Shown: positions 16,902 through 26,374, counted from the stretch's first letter. The stretch: DNA of 64,000 nucleotides from Blastomonas fulva (GCF_003431825.1 NZ_CP020083.1:2766501-2830500), one strand, 5' to 3'. Program-made: numbers and translations. The notes: generated from the sequence alone by a model not told the origin.

Positions 16902-18120
16902 TGGCGCCGGCGTTCTTCAGCGCTTCAATCCGGTCCCATTCCATGCCCAACTCCATCAGGACCAGTTCGGTGTGTTCGGATGCCTGCGGTGCGCGGGTCG
17001 TGACCAAGGGTTCGTGGTTGAACTGCACCGGGCCTCGCACCAGCCGAAGCGGCGCGCCGCCGTCTGCGCCTTCCACCTCGATGATCATGTCGTTTGCGAC
17101 GGCCTGTTCGTCGGTCGTGAGGTCGATCAGGCTCTGCACCGGAGCCCACTGGCCCCGCATCGTCTTGAGGTGCTGTCGCCAATAGGCAAAGGGCTGCGCT
17201 GCAAAGGCGCCCGCCAGAATGCCGCTCGCGGCTGCGGCGTTTTCGATCAGACTTGGTACATCCTTGAAGCGCGGATCGTCCGCTGCATCGGGCCTGCCGA
17301 TATGCTCGAAAGTATCACGGATCAGTCCGGTCGGGCTGACAATGCATAGGTTGATCGTGCCCCCATCGGATGTCCAATAATTGCCCATGAACGGGTTTTT
17401 GGCGCCGCCACCCGAATGCGGCATGGCATTGCGGGTGAGGATGCCCGTTTCCATACCCTGTGCAATGACTGCGCCTGATGCCCACCATGCGGTAGACAGC
17501 AGCGATACGTCGAGTTCCACCGCCTCCCCGGTCTTTTCGCGGTGGTAGAGTGCTGAAGATATACCGCCTGCAATGAACATGCCGCCGATCGAATCGCCGA
17601 AAGCGGGGATGCCCTGGCCCAAAGGTCCGGGCATTTCTTCGGGCGTCATCGCATGGGCAATTCCGCTGCGTGCCCAGAAGCACGTGCCGTCGAAACCGCC
17701 GACCTCGCGCTCGGGTCCCTTGTCTCCCAGCGCGCTGCCGCGGGCATAGATGATGTCGGGATTGATCGCCCGGATATGTTCGACATCGAATTTGTTCTTC
17801 TGTCGGACCTGCGGCAGATAGTTGGTGAGGAATACGTCGGCAGTCTTGGCGAGCTCGTACAGCACCTGTTGCCCCTCGGGCGTTGAAACATCGATCCCCA
17901 CGCTGCGTTTGCCCCGGTTGGGATGCTCGACCAGCGTGTGGCGCAAGGGGTCCAGCGTGACGCCTCCCATATTGAGGAATCCGCGTTGGGTGTCGCCGCG
18001 AACCGGATGCTCCACCTTGATAACATCCGCACCCCAATCGGCCAGAATGCCGCCTGCTGCCGGTACGAACGTGAATTGCGCGACTTCCAGAACGCGAACG
18101 CCCTGCATTACCTTGGTCAT
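16894..18120 (-). CDS. CaiB/BaiF-type CoA-transferase or acyl-CoA racemase
   Basis: 408-residue class III CoA-transferase fold. The catalytic aspartate is probably D144 in GFDGTCFWARSG, and the N-terminal ADVIKVEHP nucleotide/CoA-binding motif is clear. The ATG after AAAGGGGTATCCG was chosen; earlier in-frame ATGs have no ribosome site. The family includes both CoA-transferases and AMACR-type racemases, which are needed for branched side-chain CoA esters. Sequence alone does not separate them. It is first in the operon with the acyl-CoA synthetase and divergent from an HSD10-like SDR. Confidence 0.9.
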   Translation of the reverse strand: MTKVMQGVRVLEVAQFTFVPAAGGILADWGADVIKVEHPVRGDTQRGFLNMGGVTLDPLRHTLVEHPNRGKRSVGIDVSTPEGQQVLYELAKTADVFLTNYLPQVRQKNKFDVEHIRAINPDIIYARGSALGDKGPEREVGGFDGTCFWARSGIAHAMTPEEMPGPLGQGIPAFGDSIGGMFIAGGISSALYHREKTGEAVELDVSLLSTAWWASGAVIAQGMETGILTRNAMPHSGGGAKNPFMGNYWTSDGGTINLCIVSPTGLIRDTFEHIGRPDAADDPRFKDVPSLIENAAAASGILAGAFAAQPFAYWRQHLKTMRGQWAPVQSLIDLTTDEQAVANDMIIEVEGADGGAPLRLVRGPVQFNHEPLVTTRAPQASEHTELVLMELGMEWDRIEALKNAGAIA

Positions 18121-18184
18121 CGGATACCCCTTTGGCATTCTTCTAAGCCCGGCAGGGACGCGAGAAAACCGGCTGCCGAAAACC

Positions 18185-18198
18185 ATCGCGGCGACGAT
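18185..18198. promoter_or_regulatory. putative operator, perfect ATCG-N6-CGAT palindrome
   Basis: CATCG-CGGCGA-CGATAG lies in the CaiB/SDR divergent gap. Both tetramer halves match the cluster palindrome. Confidence 0.5.
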
Positions 18199-18275
18199 AG
18201 GGTTGAGCGGTGTTGACGCTTGCAGTGGCGGCCGCCGCTGGCAATGGTGGGGGGCGTTTAGGGAAAGGCTGCTTC

Positions 18276-19070
18276 ATGAAAATCGACACCACGCTTTCGG
18301 CCATTGTGACCGGCGGAGCCTCCGGCCTTGGCCTCGCCACGGTAAGGGCGCTACGCGAGGCTGGCGCAAAGGTCTCCATTTTCGACCTCAACGAGGAGGC
18401 GGGCCAGGCGATCGCAACGAACCTGGGCGCGGTGTTCTGCAAGGTCGACATCATGTCTGAAGATAGCGTGCTGGCGGGGTTCGAGGCGGCCCGCGCTGCC
18501 AATGGCCAGGAACGGGCCCTTGTGCATTGCGCGATGGTCGCCGGTGGCGGCAAGACTGTGAGCTGGGACAAGGAAAATAGCCGCTACAAGCGCGCGCCTA
18601 CCGATGGGTTTGAACGCGGGATGCTCGGGATCGCGGTGGCCAGCTATCGCATGGCGTCGATTGCCGCACTTGGCATGGCGGCGGCAGACCCGGTCAACGA
18701 CGATGGAGAACGGGGCACGATTATCCTTACCTCAAGCTGCGCAGCGCAGGATGGCCAGATCGGACAGGTGACGTATGGATCGGGCAAGGGTGCCGTCAAC
18801 GCCATGGTGCTGCCAATGGCGCGCGATCTGATGGACGTCGGCATCCGGGTCAACGCGATCATGCCCGGCACATTTGCCACCCCGCCGATGCTCATGGTCA
18901 AAGAACGGGCTCCGGCCATTTTTGCAGCCCTCGAATCATCGGTGCCGTTCCCCAAACGTCTGGGTGAGCCGCACGAATTCGGCAGTCTGGCGATGGAGCT
19001 GATCCGCAATACCTATTTCAACGGCCAGTGCATCCGGCTTGATGGCGGCATTCGCATGCCGCCGCGCTAG
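18276..19070 (+). CDS. SDR-family dehydrogenase, HSD10/3-hydroxyacyl-CoA dehydrogenase-like
   Basis: 264-residue SDR with G13-xxx-G17-L-G19, a catalytic Ser in TSSCAAQDG and a YGSGK active site. The C-terminal GQCIRLDGGIRMPPR resembles type II 3-hydroxyacyl-CoA dehydrogenases (HSD10). Chosen start: the ATG after GGGAAAGGCTGCTTC. Likely role: oxidising a 3-hydroxyacyl-CoA to the 3-ketoacyl-CoA that the convergent thiolase cleaves. Confidence 0.9.
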   Translation: MKIDTTLSAIVTGGASGLGLATVRALREAGAKVSIFDLNEEAGQAIATNLGAVFCKVDIMSEDSVLAGFEAARAANGQERALVHCAMVAGGGKTVSWDKENSRYKRAPTDGFERGMLGIAVASYRMASIAALGMAAADPVNDDGERGTIILTSSCAAQDGQIGQVTYGSGKGAVNAMVLPMARDLMDVGIRVNAIMPGTFATPPMLMVKERAPAIFAALESSVPFPKRLGEPHEFGSLAMELIRNTYFNGQCIRLDGGIRMPPR

Positions 19071-19077
19071 GTCGGGT

Positions 19078-20331
19078 TCATATCCGTTCGATGATGATGG
19101 CGGGGGCCATTCCGCCGGCAGCGCACATCGTGATCAACCCGTAACGGCCACCGGTGCGTTCCAGCTCGTCCAGCGCCGTGCCGATCAGGATGGCACCGGT
19201 CGCGCCGATCGGGTGGCCCAGCGCAATCGATCCGCCATTGGGGTTCACCTTCGAACGATCGAGATCGAGGTCGCGGATGAACTTCTCGACGACGACGGCG
19301 AAGGCCTCGTTGACTTCCCACACGTCGATGTCGTTGCTGCTCAGCCCGGCTTTTTCCAGAACCTTGCGGGCCGCGGGCACAGGCGCGTTTAGCATCAGGG
19401 TTGGGCAATCGCCCACATTGGCGGTGGCAACGATACGCGCGCGCGGCTTCAGCCCGCTCTTTTGAACATAGGATTCGGAGGCCAGCAGGATCGCAGCGGC
19501 GCCATCGACCACGCCCGAGGACGTACCGACATGGTGCGCCGGCACAATCTCAAGGTCTGGATACTTGCTGTTGATCAGCTGGCGAAACGTGGGACCGTCC
19601 TTGGCCGAAGGCATGTCGGCGATCATCGCGAACGCGGGTTTCATCGCGGCCAACCCTTCCGCGCTGGTGTCGGGCCGGGGATATTCCTCGCGGTCGAGGA
19701 TGACGCTGCCGTCGTCGGCAATGACCGGCACAGTCGATTTGGCGAAGCGGTCCTCGGCCATCGCGACAGCGGCGCGACGCTGGCTCTCAACGCCAAAGGC
19801 TTCCAGATCGGCGCGGCCGATGCCCTCCATCGATGCGATCGCATCGGCGCAGACCCCCTGGTTCGACTGGGGGTGCTTTGCCTGCAGCCTGGCGTTGCCG
19901 GTGCCGATCCCTCCGGCAGATAGCCCGGCTTCGCGCATCTTCATGCCGAAATCCGTAACCTGGCTCATCATCTCCGTGCCGCCTGCAATGACAAGGTCTT
20001 CCATGCCGGACATCACCTGCGCGGCGGCCAGGCTGGTGGCGGTGATGCCGGATCCGCAGAACCGGTCGAGCGTGACCCCGCTGGCCCGGACGTCATATCC
20101 CGCGTCCAGCGCTGCCATGCGGCCCATGTCGCCACCCTGAAGGCCCGCCTGCGCCGAGCAGCCCCAGATGATGTCATCGACATCGGCGGTGTTGAGGGTA
20201 TTGCGATCCTTCAATGCCTTCAGCACCGTTGCCGCCACGTGCTGCGGATGCAGGGTCGAAAGCGCGCCCTTGCCCAGCTTGCCGATGCTGCGTGGGGTGC
20301 GGACGGCGTCGATGATATAGGCTTCTGCCAT
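19078..20331 (-). CDS. acetyl-CoA acetyltransferase (thiolase)
   Basis: Canonical 417-residue thiolase: nucleophile C92 in DRFCGSG, GGTEMMS, NEAFA, H373 in GHPIGATG and the second catalytic Cys C403 in CAAGGMAPA. AGGAGG stands just ahead of the chosen ATG. It performs thiolytic cleavage of 3-ketoacyl-CoA, the last step of a beta-oxidation turn. Convergent with the HSD10-like SDR (7 bases apart) and divergent from an MFS exporter. Confidence 0.96.
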   Translation of the reverse strand: MAEAYIIDAVRTPRSIGKLGKGALSTLHPQHVAATVLKALKDRNTLNTADVDDIIWGCSAQAGLQGGDMGRMAALDAGYDVRASGVTLDRFCGSGITATSLAAAQVMSGMEDLVIAGGTEMMSQVTDFGMKMREAGLSAGGIGTGNARLQAKHPQSNQGVCADAIASMEGIGRADLEAFGVESQRRAAVAMAEDRFAKSTVPVIADDGSVILDREEYPRPDTSAEGLAAMKPAFAMIADMPSAKDGPTFRQLINSKYPDLEIVPAHHVGTSSGVVDGAAAILLASESYVQKSGLKPRARIVATANVGDCPTLMLNAPVPAARKVLEKAGLSSNDIDVWEVNEAFAVVVEKFIRDLDLDRSKVNPNGGSIALGHPIGATGAILIGTALDELERTGGRYGLITMCAAGGMAPAIIIERI

Positions 20332-20413
20332 GGCTGGCCTCCTGGTCGAATAGAGTTCTTTGCAGTGTTGCAAAGGCTATCGCACGGTCTTGGCGGGCAC
20401 GCCATACAGCCCC

Positions 20414-20444
20414 AATCGCGCGGGCGATAAGCGCACCTATCGCC
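20414..20444. promoter_or_regulatory. putative operator: ATCG-N6-CGAT palindrome plus extra TATCGCC half-site
   Basis: AATCG-N4-GGCGATAAG is followed nine bases after GGCGATA by TATCGCC. That gives three half-sites in the thiolase/MFS divergent gap. The first element is near-identical to that at 3904. Confidence 0.55.
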
Positions 20445-20490
20445 TGCAAAAAACCCTCGCGCTCTGGCAAACGTGTCTACGGTTCAGCAA

Positions 20491-22161
20491 ATGGGCCACA
20501 GCGATGACAGTTCGACAGCAATGTCTCCGGGCATGTTTGCGCCGCTGAAGGAACCGGTGTTCCGGCGCATCTGGAGCGCAAGCCTGCTGTCTAATTTCGG
20601 TCAGCTGATCCTGGGGGTCGGTGCCGCCTGGGAGATGACGCGCCAGACGGGCGATCCAGGGATGGTGGCTCTTGTCCAGACGGCCATGATGCTGCCCTTG
20701 ATGCTGGTTGCGGCGCCAGCAGGCGCGATTGCCGACATGTTCGACAAACGCAAGATCGCGATGTCCGGCCTCGCAATATCGGCGTCCGGTGCTGCTGCTC
20801 TGACTGGTCTCGCGTGGCTGGGGCTGGCGACTCCGTGGGTTCTGCTCAGCTTTTGCGTGCTGATCGGTGCGGGCGTTGCGATCTACAGCCCGGCCTGGCA
20901 ATCGTCGCTCGGCGAACAGGTTGGCCCTGCGCAGCTTCCGGCGGCCATAGCGCTCGGATCAATCAGCTATAATGTCGCCCGCAGTTTCGGGCCTGCGCTG
21001 GGCGGCATCATCGTGCTGGTGGCGGGCGCGCATGCCGCGTTCGCGGTCAACGCGGTGGGGTATTTGCCGCTCCTCCTCGCGCTGGCGCTTTGGCGCCGTC
21101 AACACGTGCCATCGCGGCTGCCGCCCGAGCGCATCGACCGAGCCATCATCTCCGGCGCGCGGTTCGTGTTTCACTCCGCTATCATGCGCAAGGTGCTGTG
21201 GCGGGCGTTCCTGTTCGGGATGGTGGGGGCGACCGGATCGGCGCTTGCACCACTGATCGCCAAGGACCTGCTGCACGGCAACGCCAGCACGTTCGGCATC
21301 CTGCTGGGAGCGAGCGGCGCGGGGGCCGTGGCCGGTGCCCTATTGGTCAACCGTCTGAACAGCTGGCTTGGCGTGGAACTCGCCACACGGCTGATGATGC
21401 TGGTTTCGGGTTCGGCCCTGATCGTCGTGGGGTTCAGCCATTCGCTCCTGCTGACGTGCCTGGCAATGTTCGTTGCGGGCGGGTCCAGCATCCTCAGCAT
21501 CGCCTTGTTCAATGTCGCCGTGCAGGTGGGGGCACCGCGTTGGGTCACGGCGCGCGCGCTTTCTCTGTTTTCCGCCGCACTGACCGGAGGGATCGCGATC
21601 GGCGCGGCGATGTGGGGCGTGATTGCAAGCCATACGTCGATCGAGTTTGCGATGGTGGCATCGGGCGGGGGTCTGTTGGCATTGCCGTTGCTGATGATCC
21701 TGTTTCCGCTGCCCCGGGATATCGCGGCTGCCTCGGAAATGGCCGAGATGCAGGCGGACCCCGAGGTTGGCCTGGAAATCACTATGCGGTCAGGCCCGAT
21801 CGTCATCGCCATCGACTATGCGGTGGAACCAGACGATGCCCGCGCTTTCTATCGCAGCATGCTGGACCTGCAGCGGGTGCGGCTGCGCAACGGCGGTTTC
21901 AACTGGTCGCTGTCTCGCGACATTGCCGATGAAAGGCTGTGGACCGAACGCTTCCAGTTCCCGACCTGGGGCGACTTTCTGCGCACGCGCGACCGGTACA
22001 CCCAGGCTGATCTGCGGGCGCAGACACGGGCTGATGCGTACCTTGTCACCGGCTTTGTAAAACAGGTTCGCCGCCAGCTCGAACGCCCGTTCGGGTCGGT
22101 GCGCTGGCAGAAGGATTCGCCCGACACGCGGCAGGATGCCGTCAATTATCTTGGACCTTGA
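20491..22161 (+). CDS. MFS transporter of the EntS/MFS_3 type with C-terminal soluble domain
   Basis: About twelve membrane helices in residues 20-415, with a DKRK loop after the second helix, then a soluble tail of some 130 residues (from SGPIVIAIDYAVEPDDARAF) characteristic of this MFS_3 group. The start is uncertain: an in-frame GTG 18 bases upstream and an ATG 30 bases downstream are alternatives, and none has a clear ribosome site. EntS-like members export small molecules. Here it may move the substrate, a metabolite or a toxic intermediate. Followed three bases later by the DapB-like gene. Confidence 0.88.
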   Translation: MGHSDDSSTAMSPGMFAPLKEPVFRRIWSASLLSNFGQLILGVGAAWEMTRQTGDPGMVALVQTAMMLPLMLVAAPAGAIADMFDKRKIAMSGLAISASGAAALTGLAWLGLATPWVLLSFCVLIGAGVAIYSPAWQSSLGEQVGPAQLPAAIALGSISYNVARSFGPALGGIIVLVAGAHAAFAVNAVGYLPLLLALALWRRQHVPSRLPPERIDRAIISGARFVFHSAIMRKVLWRAFLFGMVGATGSALAPLIAKDLLHGNASTFGILLGASGAGAVAGALLVNRLNSWLGVELATRLMMLVSGSALIVVGFSHSLLLTCLAMFVAGGSSILSIALFNVAVQVGAPRWVTARALSLFSAALTGGIAIGAAMWGVIASHTSIEFAMVASGGGLLALPLLMILFPLPRDIAAASEMAEMQADPEVGLEITMRSGPIVIAIDYAVEPDDARAFYRSMLDLQRVRLRNGGFNWSLSRDIADERLWTERFQFPTWGDFLRTRDRYTQADLRAQTRADAYLVTGFVKQVRRQLERPFGSVRWQKDSPDTRQDAVNYLGP

Positions 22162-22164
22162 CAC

Positions 22165-23208
22165 ATGACCCAGGCAAAATCTCTCCGTATCATCCAGTGG
22201 GCGACCGGCAATATCGGCACCCGCGCGCTCAGGCGTGTGATCGAACACCCCGCTATGGAACTCGCCGGGCTTTGGGTGCACTCGCCGGACAAGGCGGGCG
22301 CCGATGCTGGATCACTGTGCGGGCTGCCCGATACCGGCGTCATCGCAACCAGCGATAGCGCGCAGATCATCGCGACCCCAGCCGATTGTGTGCTCTATAT
22401 GCCGCAGGGAACCGATTTCGATGTGCTGTGCGCGTTGCTGGCCAGCGGCAAGAATGTCGTCACCACCCGCAGCGACTTTCACCATCCCCGCTCGATGGAC
22501 CCGGCGATCCGCGAACGGATCGAAGAGGCGTGCCGGACCGGGCAGACCTCTATCTATTGCACCGGTTCCAGCCCCGGCTTCAGCACCGAGGCGCTGACAA
22601 TCCCGCTGGTTTCGATGTCGCGGCGTCTCGATTGCCTGACGATCGATGAATTTGCCGACCTTACCAGCCGCAATTCGCCCAATCTGCTGTTCAACGTGAT
22701 GGGGTTCGGTGCAGTGCCGGGCGCGTTCGATCAACACCGGGCCGATCATGTGAAGCGCGATTTTGCAGCTTCGCTATCCCAAGTTGCCGATGCCTTGAAC
22801 ATCGCCATCGACGACTGGCAAGCGTTCGGCGAATATTCCCCCGCGACGCGCGATGTGCAAATAGCGGCGGGCGCGGTAAAGGCGGGAACGATCGCCGCCC
22901 AGCGGATCACCATCGAAGGGCGCTGTTCAGGCGTTCCCCGACTCCGCTTTCGCGCCAACTGGTACGCCTCCAGTGCCATCGAGAATACCGACTGGAACCT
23001 GCGCGAATCCGGCTGGCGCATCCGCATAGAGGGCGATACGCCGATGGAGGTGAACATCACCTTCCCGGTGAGCCCGGAGGATTATCCCAGCATCACGCCC
23101 GGATTCACCGCCCACCGTGCGGTCAATGCCATCGCAGCAGTGTGCTGCGCTGCGCCGGGCATTCGCACGACCGTGGACCTGCCACAGGTGGCGGCGGATT
23201 TCGGATGA
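22165..23208 (+). CDS. DapB-fold NAD(P)-binding dehydrogenase
   Basis: 347 residues with an N-terminal Rossmann start RIIQWATGNIG (G15-NIG) and the overall layout of dihydrodipicolinate reductase-like or 2,4-diaminopentanoate dehydrogenase-like proteins. These are annotated as amine dehydrogenases, but in lipid clusters the substrate is unknown. I see no lysine-pathway context. Sits between the MFS exporter and an SDR in a run of same-strand genes. Confidence 0.82.
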   Translation: MTQAKSLRIIQWATGNIGTRALRRVIEHPAMELAGLWVHSPDKAGADAGSLCGLPDTGVIATSDSAQIIATPADCVLYMPQGTDFDVLCALLASGKNVVTTRSDFHHPRSMDPAIRERIEEACRTGQTSIYCTGSSPGFSTEALTIPLVSMSRRLDCLTIDEFADLTSRNSPNLLFNVMGFGAVPGAFDQHRADHVKRDFAASLSQVADALNIAIDDWQAFGEYSPATRDVQIAAGAVKAGTIAAQRITIEGRCSGVPRLRFRANWYASSAIENTDWNLRESGWRIRIEGDTPMEVNITFPVSPEDYPSITPGFTAHRAVNAIAAVCCAAPGIRTTVDLPQVAADFG

Positions 23209-23221
23209 AAGGCGCGACGAC

Positions 23222-23977
23222 ATGTCGATGATGTTGGCGGGAAAGGTCGCTCTGATCACAGGCGGGGGAACGGGCATCGGCGAGGCTGCCGCGGTGGCGC
23301 TCGCTGCAGCAGGGGTCAGCGTCGCCATCACCGGCCGGCGGCAGGAGCGGCTGGATGGGGTGGTCGCCGCCATTTCTGCCGCAGGCGGCGTCGCAGTAGC
23401 AATCCGCAGCGACGCCAGCGTCGAGGGCGAAGCTTTCGACGCGGTCGAACAGACTTTGCGCGCGTTTGGCAAGCTCGACATCGTCGTGAATTCTGCAGGA
23501 GTGAACGAGGGGGGCGGCATCCAGTCGCTTGACCTCGAGGGCTGGCGCAAGGTGATCGACATCAACCTGTGGGGAACCATCTATACCTGCAAGGCCGCAG
23601 TGCCGCATCTGCAGGCAGCAGGCGGCGGTGACATCATCAACATCAGCTCGACCGCAGGTCGGCGGGCGGCTGGGGTGTTTGCATCCTATGCCACCAGCAA
23701 GCATGGCGTGAACGGATTTACCGAATCCATCCGCCAGGAACTGGGCGGCGACAACATCCGCGTTTCGGTGGTCGAGCCCGGGGCGACCGAAACCGAGATC
23801 GCCTCCAGCGTGACCGATCCGCAATGGGCAGCAATGATGCAGCAGCATGTCAGCAAGCAGGGGGCGATGCAGGCGGCTGACATCGCAGAAGCGATCATCT
23901 TCATCCTCTCGCTGCCAAGGCGCGCCAACGTCTCCCAAATTCTGATACGCCCGACCATCGACACCGCGCCAATGTGA
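23222..23977 (+). CDS. SDR-family oxidoreductase
   Basis: 251-residue classical SDR with G14-xxx-G18-I-G20, NSAG, a catalytic Ser in NISSTAG and YATSK. Chosen start: the ATG after AAAGGCGCGACGAC. It ends with QILIRPTIDTAPM rather than the usual VDGG segment, a pattern seen in the YdfG/serine-dehydrogenase-like subgroup. The stop overlaps an alternative GTG start of the following MFS gene. Confidence 0.9.
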   Translation: MSMMLAGKVALITGGGTGIGEAAAVALAAAGVSVAITGRRQERLDGVVAAISAAGGVAVAIRSDASVEGEAFDAVEQTLRAFGKLDIVVNSAGVNEGGGIQSLDLEGWRKVIDINLWGTIYTCKAAVPHLQAAGGGDIINISSTAGRRAAGVFASYATSKHGVNGFTESIRQELGGDNIRVSVVEPGATETEIASSVTDPQWAAMMQQHVSKQGAMQAADIAEAIIFILSLPRRANVSQILIRPTIDTAPM

Positions 23978-24000
23978 GCGATCCGGTGCAGGAGAGGCAG

Positions 24001-25347
24001 ATGACGGGGATCAGTTCCACACCGGACCAGACGGACGCAACGTCCGAAAAGTTGCCGGGCATGGTCTATCGCAGCTGGTTCATGTTTGTCCTGATCCTGG
24101 TGTCCGCTTCGGTCGTCGGTGAGCGCTTCATGATGGCGGTCATGGTCGGGCCGATTAAGGCCGAGCTCAAGCTCAGCGATACGGAAATCGGGCTCGCCAA
24201 GGATATGGCGATTGCGATCGTCTATATCATCGCGGTGCTGCCACTGGCGCGGCTGGCCGATCGCTGGTCGAAGCGCAAGATCATCGCGTTGTCCGCCGGG
24301 TTGTGGAGCATTGCGGTGCTGATCTGCGGCGCTGCCAAGGGGTTCTGGATGCTGCTCGTGGGGCGTGCGCTGATCGGGCTGGGCGAGGGGGGATATACCC
24401 CGGCCTCGCAAAGCTGGATCGCCGATCATTTTCCGCTGCGCCAGCGTGCGACGGCGATGGCGATTTTCCTGCTCGGCGCATCGCTCGGCAATTTCCTGGG
24501 CCCCGCAGTGGGTGGCTGGCTGACCCACAATTACGGCTGGCGCGAGGCGATGTTCTACGCATTCCTGCCTGGTATCGTCCTCGCGCCGATCGTCTGGTTC
24601 ACACTGCGGGACGTGCGACCCGGCCTTGCAGACAACGTTTCAAAGGCAGACGCTGAAGTTCAGCCGTTCGTTGCGACGGTGAAACAGCTGTTGGCAATCC
24701 GGACGCTGCCGTTGCTCATGCTGTCTTCGGCGCTCAATACCCTCATCACCATGGGCCTGGTGAGCTGGGCCCCGGCGTTCGTCGAGCGCTCGCACGGCAT
24801 GTCGGCCCAGGATGCGGGCATCCAGATGGGCGGCGCGCTGTTTCTGGGATCGGTGATCGGTCATACCGTTGGCGGTCCGTTGTCGGACTGGCTCGGGCGG
24901 CGAGACCTGCGCTGGTACATCTGGATGGGCATGCTCTGCGGGGCCGCGGCCATGGTTATTGCCTGGCTGGCACTGTCTGCACCGATGAATCTGGTTTTCC
25001 CGCTACTTGGGCTGAACATGCTGATTGGAGGCATGTCCGCTGCTCCGCTGCTGGCGGTCATTGCCGGTCTGGCACCCGCTCACTCCCGGTCGGTCGCGGT
25101 GGCATTGCTGATGATTGCGATCAACGTCATCGGGCTTGGCCTTGGGCCGGTCTTCGTCGGCTGGCTGAGCGACATGCTCACGCCCGCTTATGGGCAGGAG
25201 GCGCTGGGCATGGCGATGCGGATCGTGCTGCTTGTCGGAGGTCCCAGCTTCGTGCTGGCATGGCTGGCAAGCCGTGCCTGCCTGGGCGATTTTGACAGGG
25301 CAGGCGGGTGGAGCGCGGGCAAGCCAGTTGCGGCGGCTTTGCATTGA
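24001..25347 (+). CDS. MFS transporter (spinster/ACS-like)
   Basis: 448 residues, about twelve membrane segments, with the MFS signature loop ARLADRWSKRK between helices 2 and 3 and GRALIGLGEGGYTPAS in helix 4. The second motif is typical of the spinster-like and anion:cation symporter groups. The ATG was chosen because GGAGAGG lies just ahead of it; a GTG nine codons upstream overlaps the SDR stop. Candidate importer of the organic acid substrate. Confidence 0.92.
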   Translation: MTGISSTPDQTDATSEKLPGMVYRSWFMFVLILVSASVVGERFMMAVMVGPIKAELKLSDTEIGLAKDMAIAIVYIIAVLPLARLADRWSKRKIIALSAGLWSIAVLICGAAKGFWMLLVGRALIGLGEGGYTPASQSWIADHFPLRQRATAMAIFLLGASLGNFLGPAVGGWLTHNYGWREAMFYAFLPGIVLAPIVWFTLRDVRPGLADNVSKADAEVQPFVATVKQLLAIRTLPLLMLSSALNTLITMGLVSWAPAFVERSHGMSAQDAGIQMGGALFLGSVIGHTVGGPLSDWLGRRDLRWYIWMGMLCGAAAMVIAWLALSAPMNLVFPLLGLNMLIGGMSAAPLLAVIAGLAPAHSRSVAVALLMIAINVIGLGLGPVFVGWLSDMLTPAYGQEALGMAMRIVLLVGGPSFVLAWLASRACLGDFDRAGGWSAGKPVAAALH

Positions 25348-25367
25348 AAGGCAGAGAGGTAAATCCG

Positions 25368-26021
25368 ATGAGCGAAATAACCCCCCGCATCCCGCATTGC
25401 CCCCGCGAGGAATGGACCGACGATGCACGCGAGGTCTTCGCCTTCTGGGGCGAGCCCAATGCCTGGGAGGAGGGCAGCAAGACCAATATCATGATGGTGA
25501 TGGGCAACCATCCCGCGCTGGGCAAGGTCTACAACAACTGGGGCAAGCATTTCCTGATGGCCAACAGCCTCAATACCAGGCAGCTTGAGCTTCTCATCCT
25601 GCGCGTAAGCTGGCGGGTAAAGTCCGAATATGAGTGGCACAACCATGTCGGCTATGGAATGAATGCCGGGCTGTCGCTTGAGGATATCGCCGCGATCCGC
25701 GACTTTCCCGCAAGCGGCAACTGGACCGAGGAAGAGACGGCGCTTCTGCAGGCGGTCGATGACCTTATCGATACCAACACCATCAGCGATGCGACCTGGG
25801 CCATTCTGGTCAAGACGCTCGACAAGAAGCAGATGATGGACCTGACGTTCACCATCGGTCATTATGTGATGACCAGCTGGGCACTGTCGTCCTTTGGCGT
25901 GCCGATCGAAGGCGGCGCGGATGCCGTGGGGTTTGACCTGAAGACCGCATCGGGAAGAATTCCAGGCAAGACCTACAAGCCCGGCGAGGTCGAAAACTGG
26001 ACCGATACCCGCGGTTACTGA
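25368..26021 (+). CDS. carboxymuconolactone decarboxylase/AhpD-fold protein
   Basis: 217 residues of the CMD family (LELLILRVSWRVKSEYEWHNHV). The AhpD Cys-x-x-Cys redox motif is absent; the EWxxH pattern is kept, so peroxidase activity is unlikely. Homologous CMD proteins are frequent in degradation clusters without a proven reaction. Start chosen at the ATG after AGAGAGGTAAATCCG, 20 bases after the MFS stop, in the same run of genes. Confidence 0.85.
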   Translation: MSEITPRIPHCPREEWTDDAREVFAFWGEPNAWEEGSKTNIMMVMGNHPALGKVYNNWGKHFLMANSLNTRQLELLILRVSWRVKSEYEWHNHVGYGMNAGLSLEDIAAIRDFPASGNWTEEETALLQAVDDLIDTNTISDATWAILVKTLDKKQMMDLTFTIGHYVMTSWALSSFGVPIEGGADAVGFDLKTASGRIPGKTYKPGEVENWTDTRGY

Positions 26022-26030
26022 CGCTGCCTC

Positions 26031-26046
26031 ATCGCTTCAACGATAT
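26031..26046. promoter_or_regulatory. putative operator, perfect ATCG-N6-CGAT palindrome
   Basis: CATCG-CTTCAA-CGATATG in the 114-base gap before the lipoyl-domain gene. It suggests a separate promoter there. Confidence 0.5.
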
Positions 26047-26135
26047 GAACCGGCGAGACGCCAAAAAGCGTTGCCCGCAGTGTCCTGCCGCCTAGGTATG
26101 GTGCAACCTCCCGCACACACTGAAAGATGCATGCC

Positions 26136-26366
26136 ATGGCCACCGAAATCCTTTTGCCCAAGATCGGCTTTTCGATGAACGAGGGGCAGATCGCCGAATG
26201 GATGTTCGGTGACGGAGAAGAAGTGGCCGAGGGCGACGTCCTGTACCTGCTGGAAGCGGACAAGTCCGCCAACGAAGTCGAGGCTCCGGCGTCGGGCATT
26301 TTGCGAATCGTGGGCGTGGAAGGCGAAACCTACGAGGTTGGCACCATCATCGGCTATATCGAGTAG
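26136..26366 (+). CDS. free-standing lipoyl-domain carrier protein
   Basis: 76-residue biotin/lipoyl-attachment domain and nothing else. The hairpin lysine is K43 in LEADKSANEVEAP, the family's ETDKA motif. An in-frame ATG three codons upstream is an alternative start. Lipoyl domains normally sit on E2 acyltransferases. Here no acyltransferase or peripheral-subunit-binding domain follows. The natural partner inside the cluster is the E1 alpha/beta pair five kilobases downstream. Its stop is eight bases before the Gfo/Idh/MocA gene. Confidence 0.9.
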   Translation: MATEILLPKIGFSMNEGQIAEWMFGDGEEVAEGDVLYLLEADKSANEVEAPASGILRIVGVEGETYEVGTIIGYIE

Positions 26367-26374
26367 TCCCGGGC

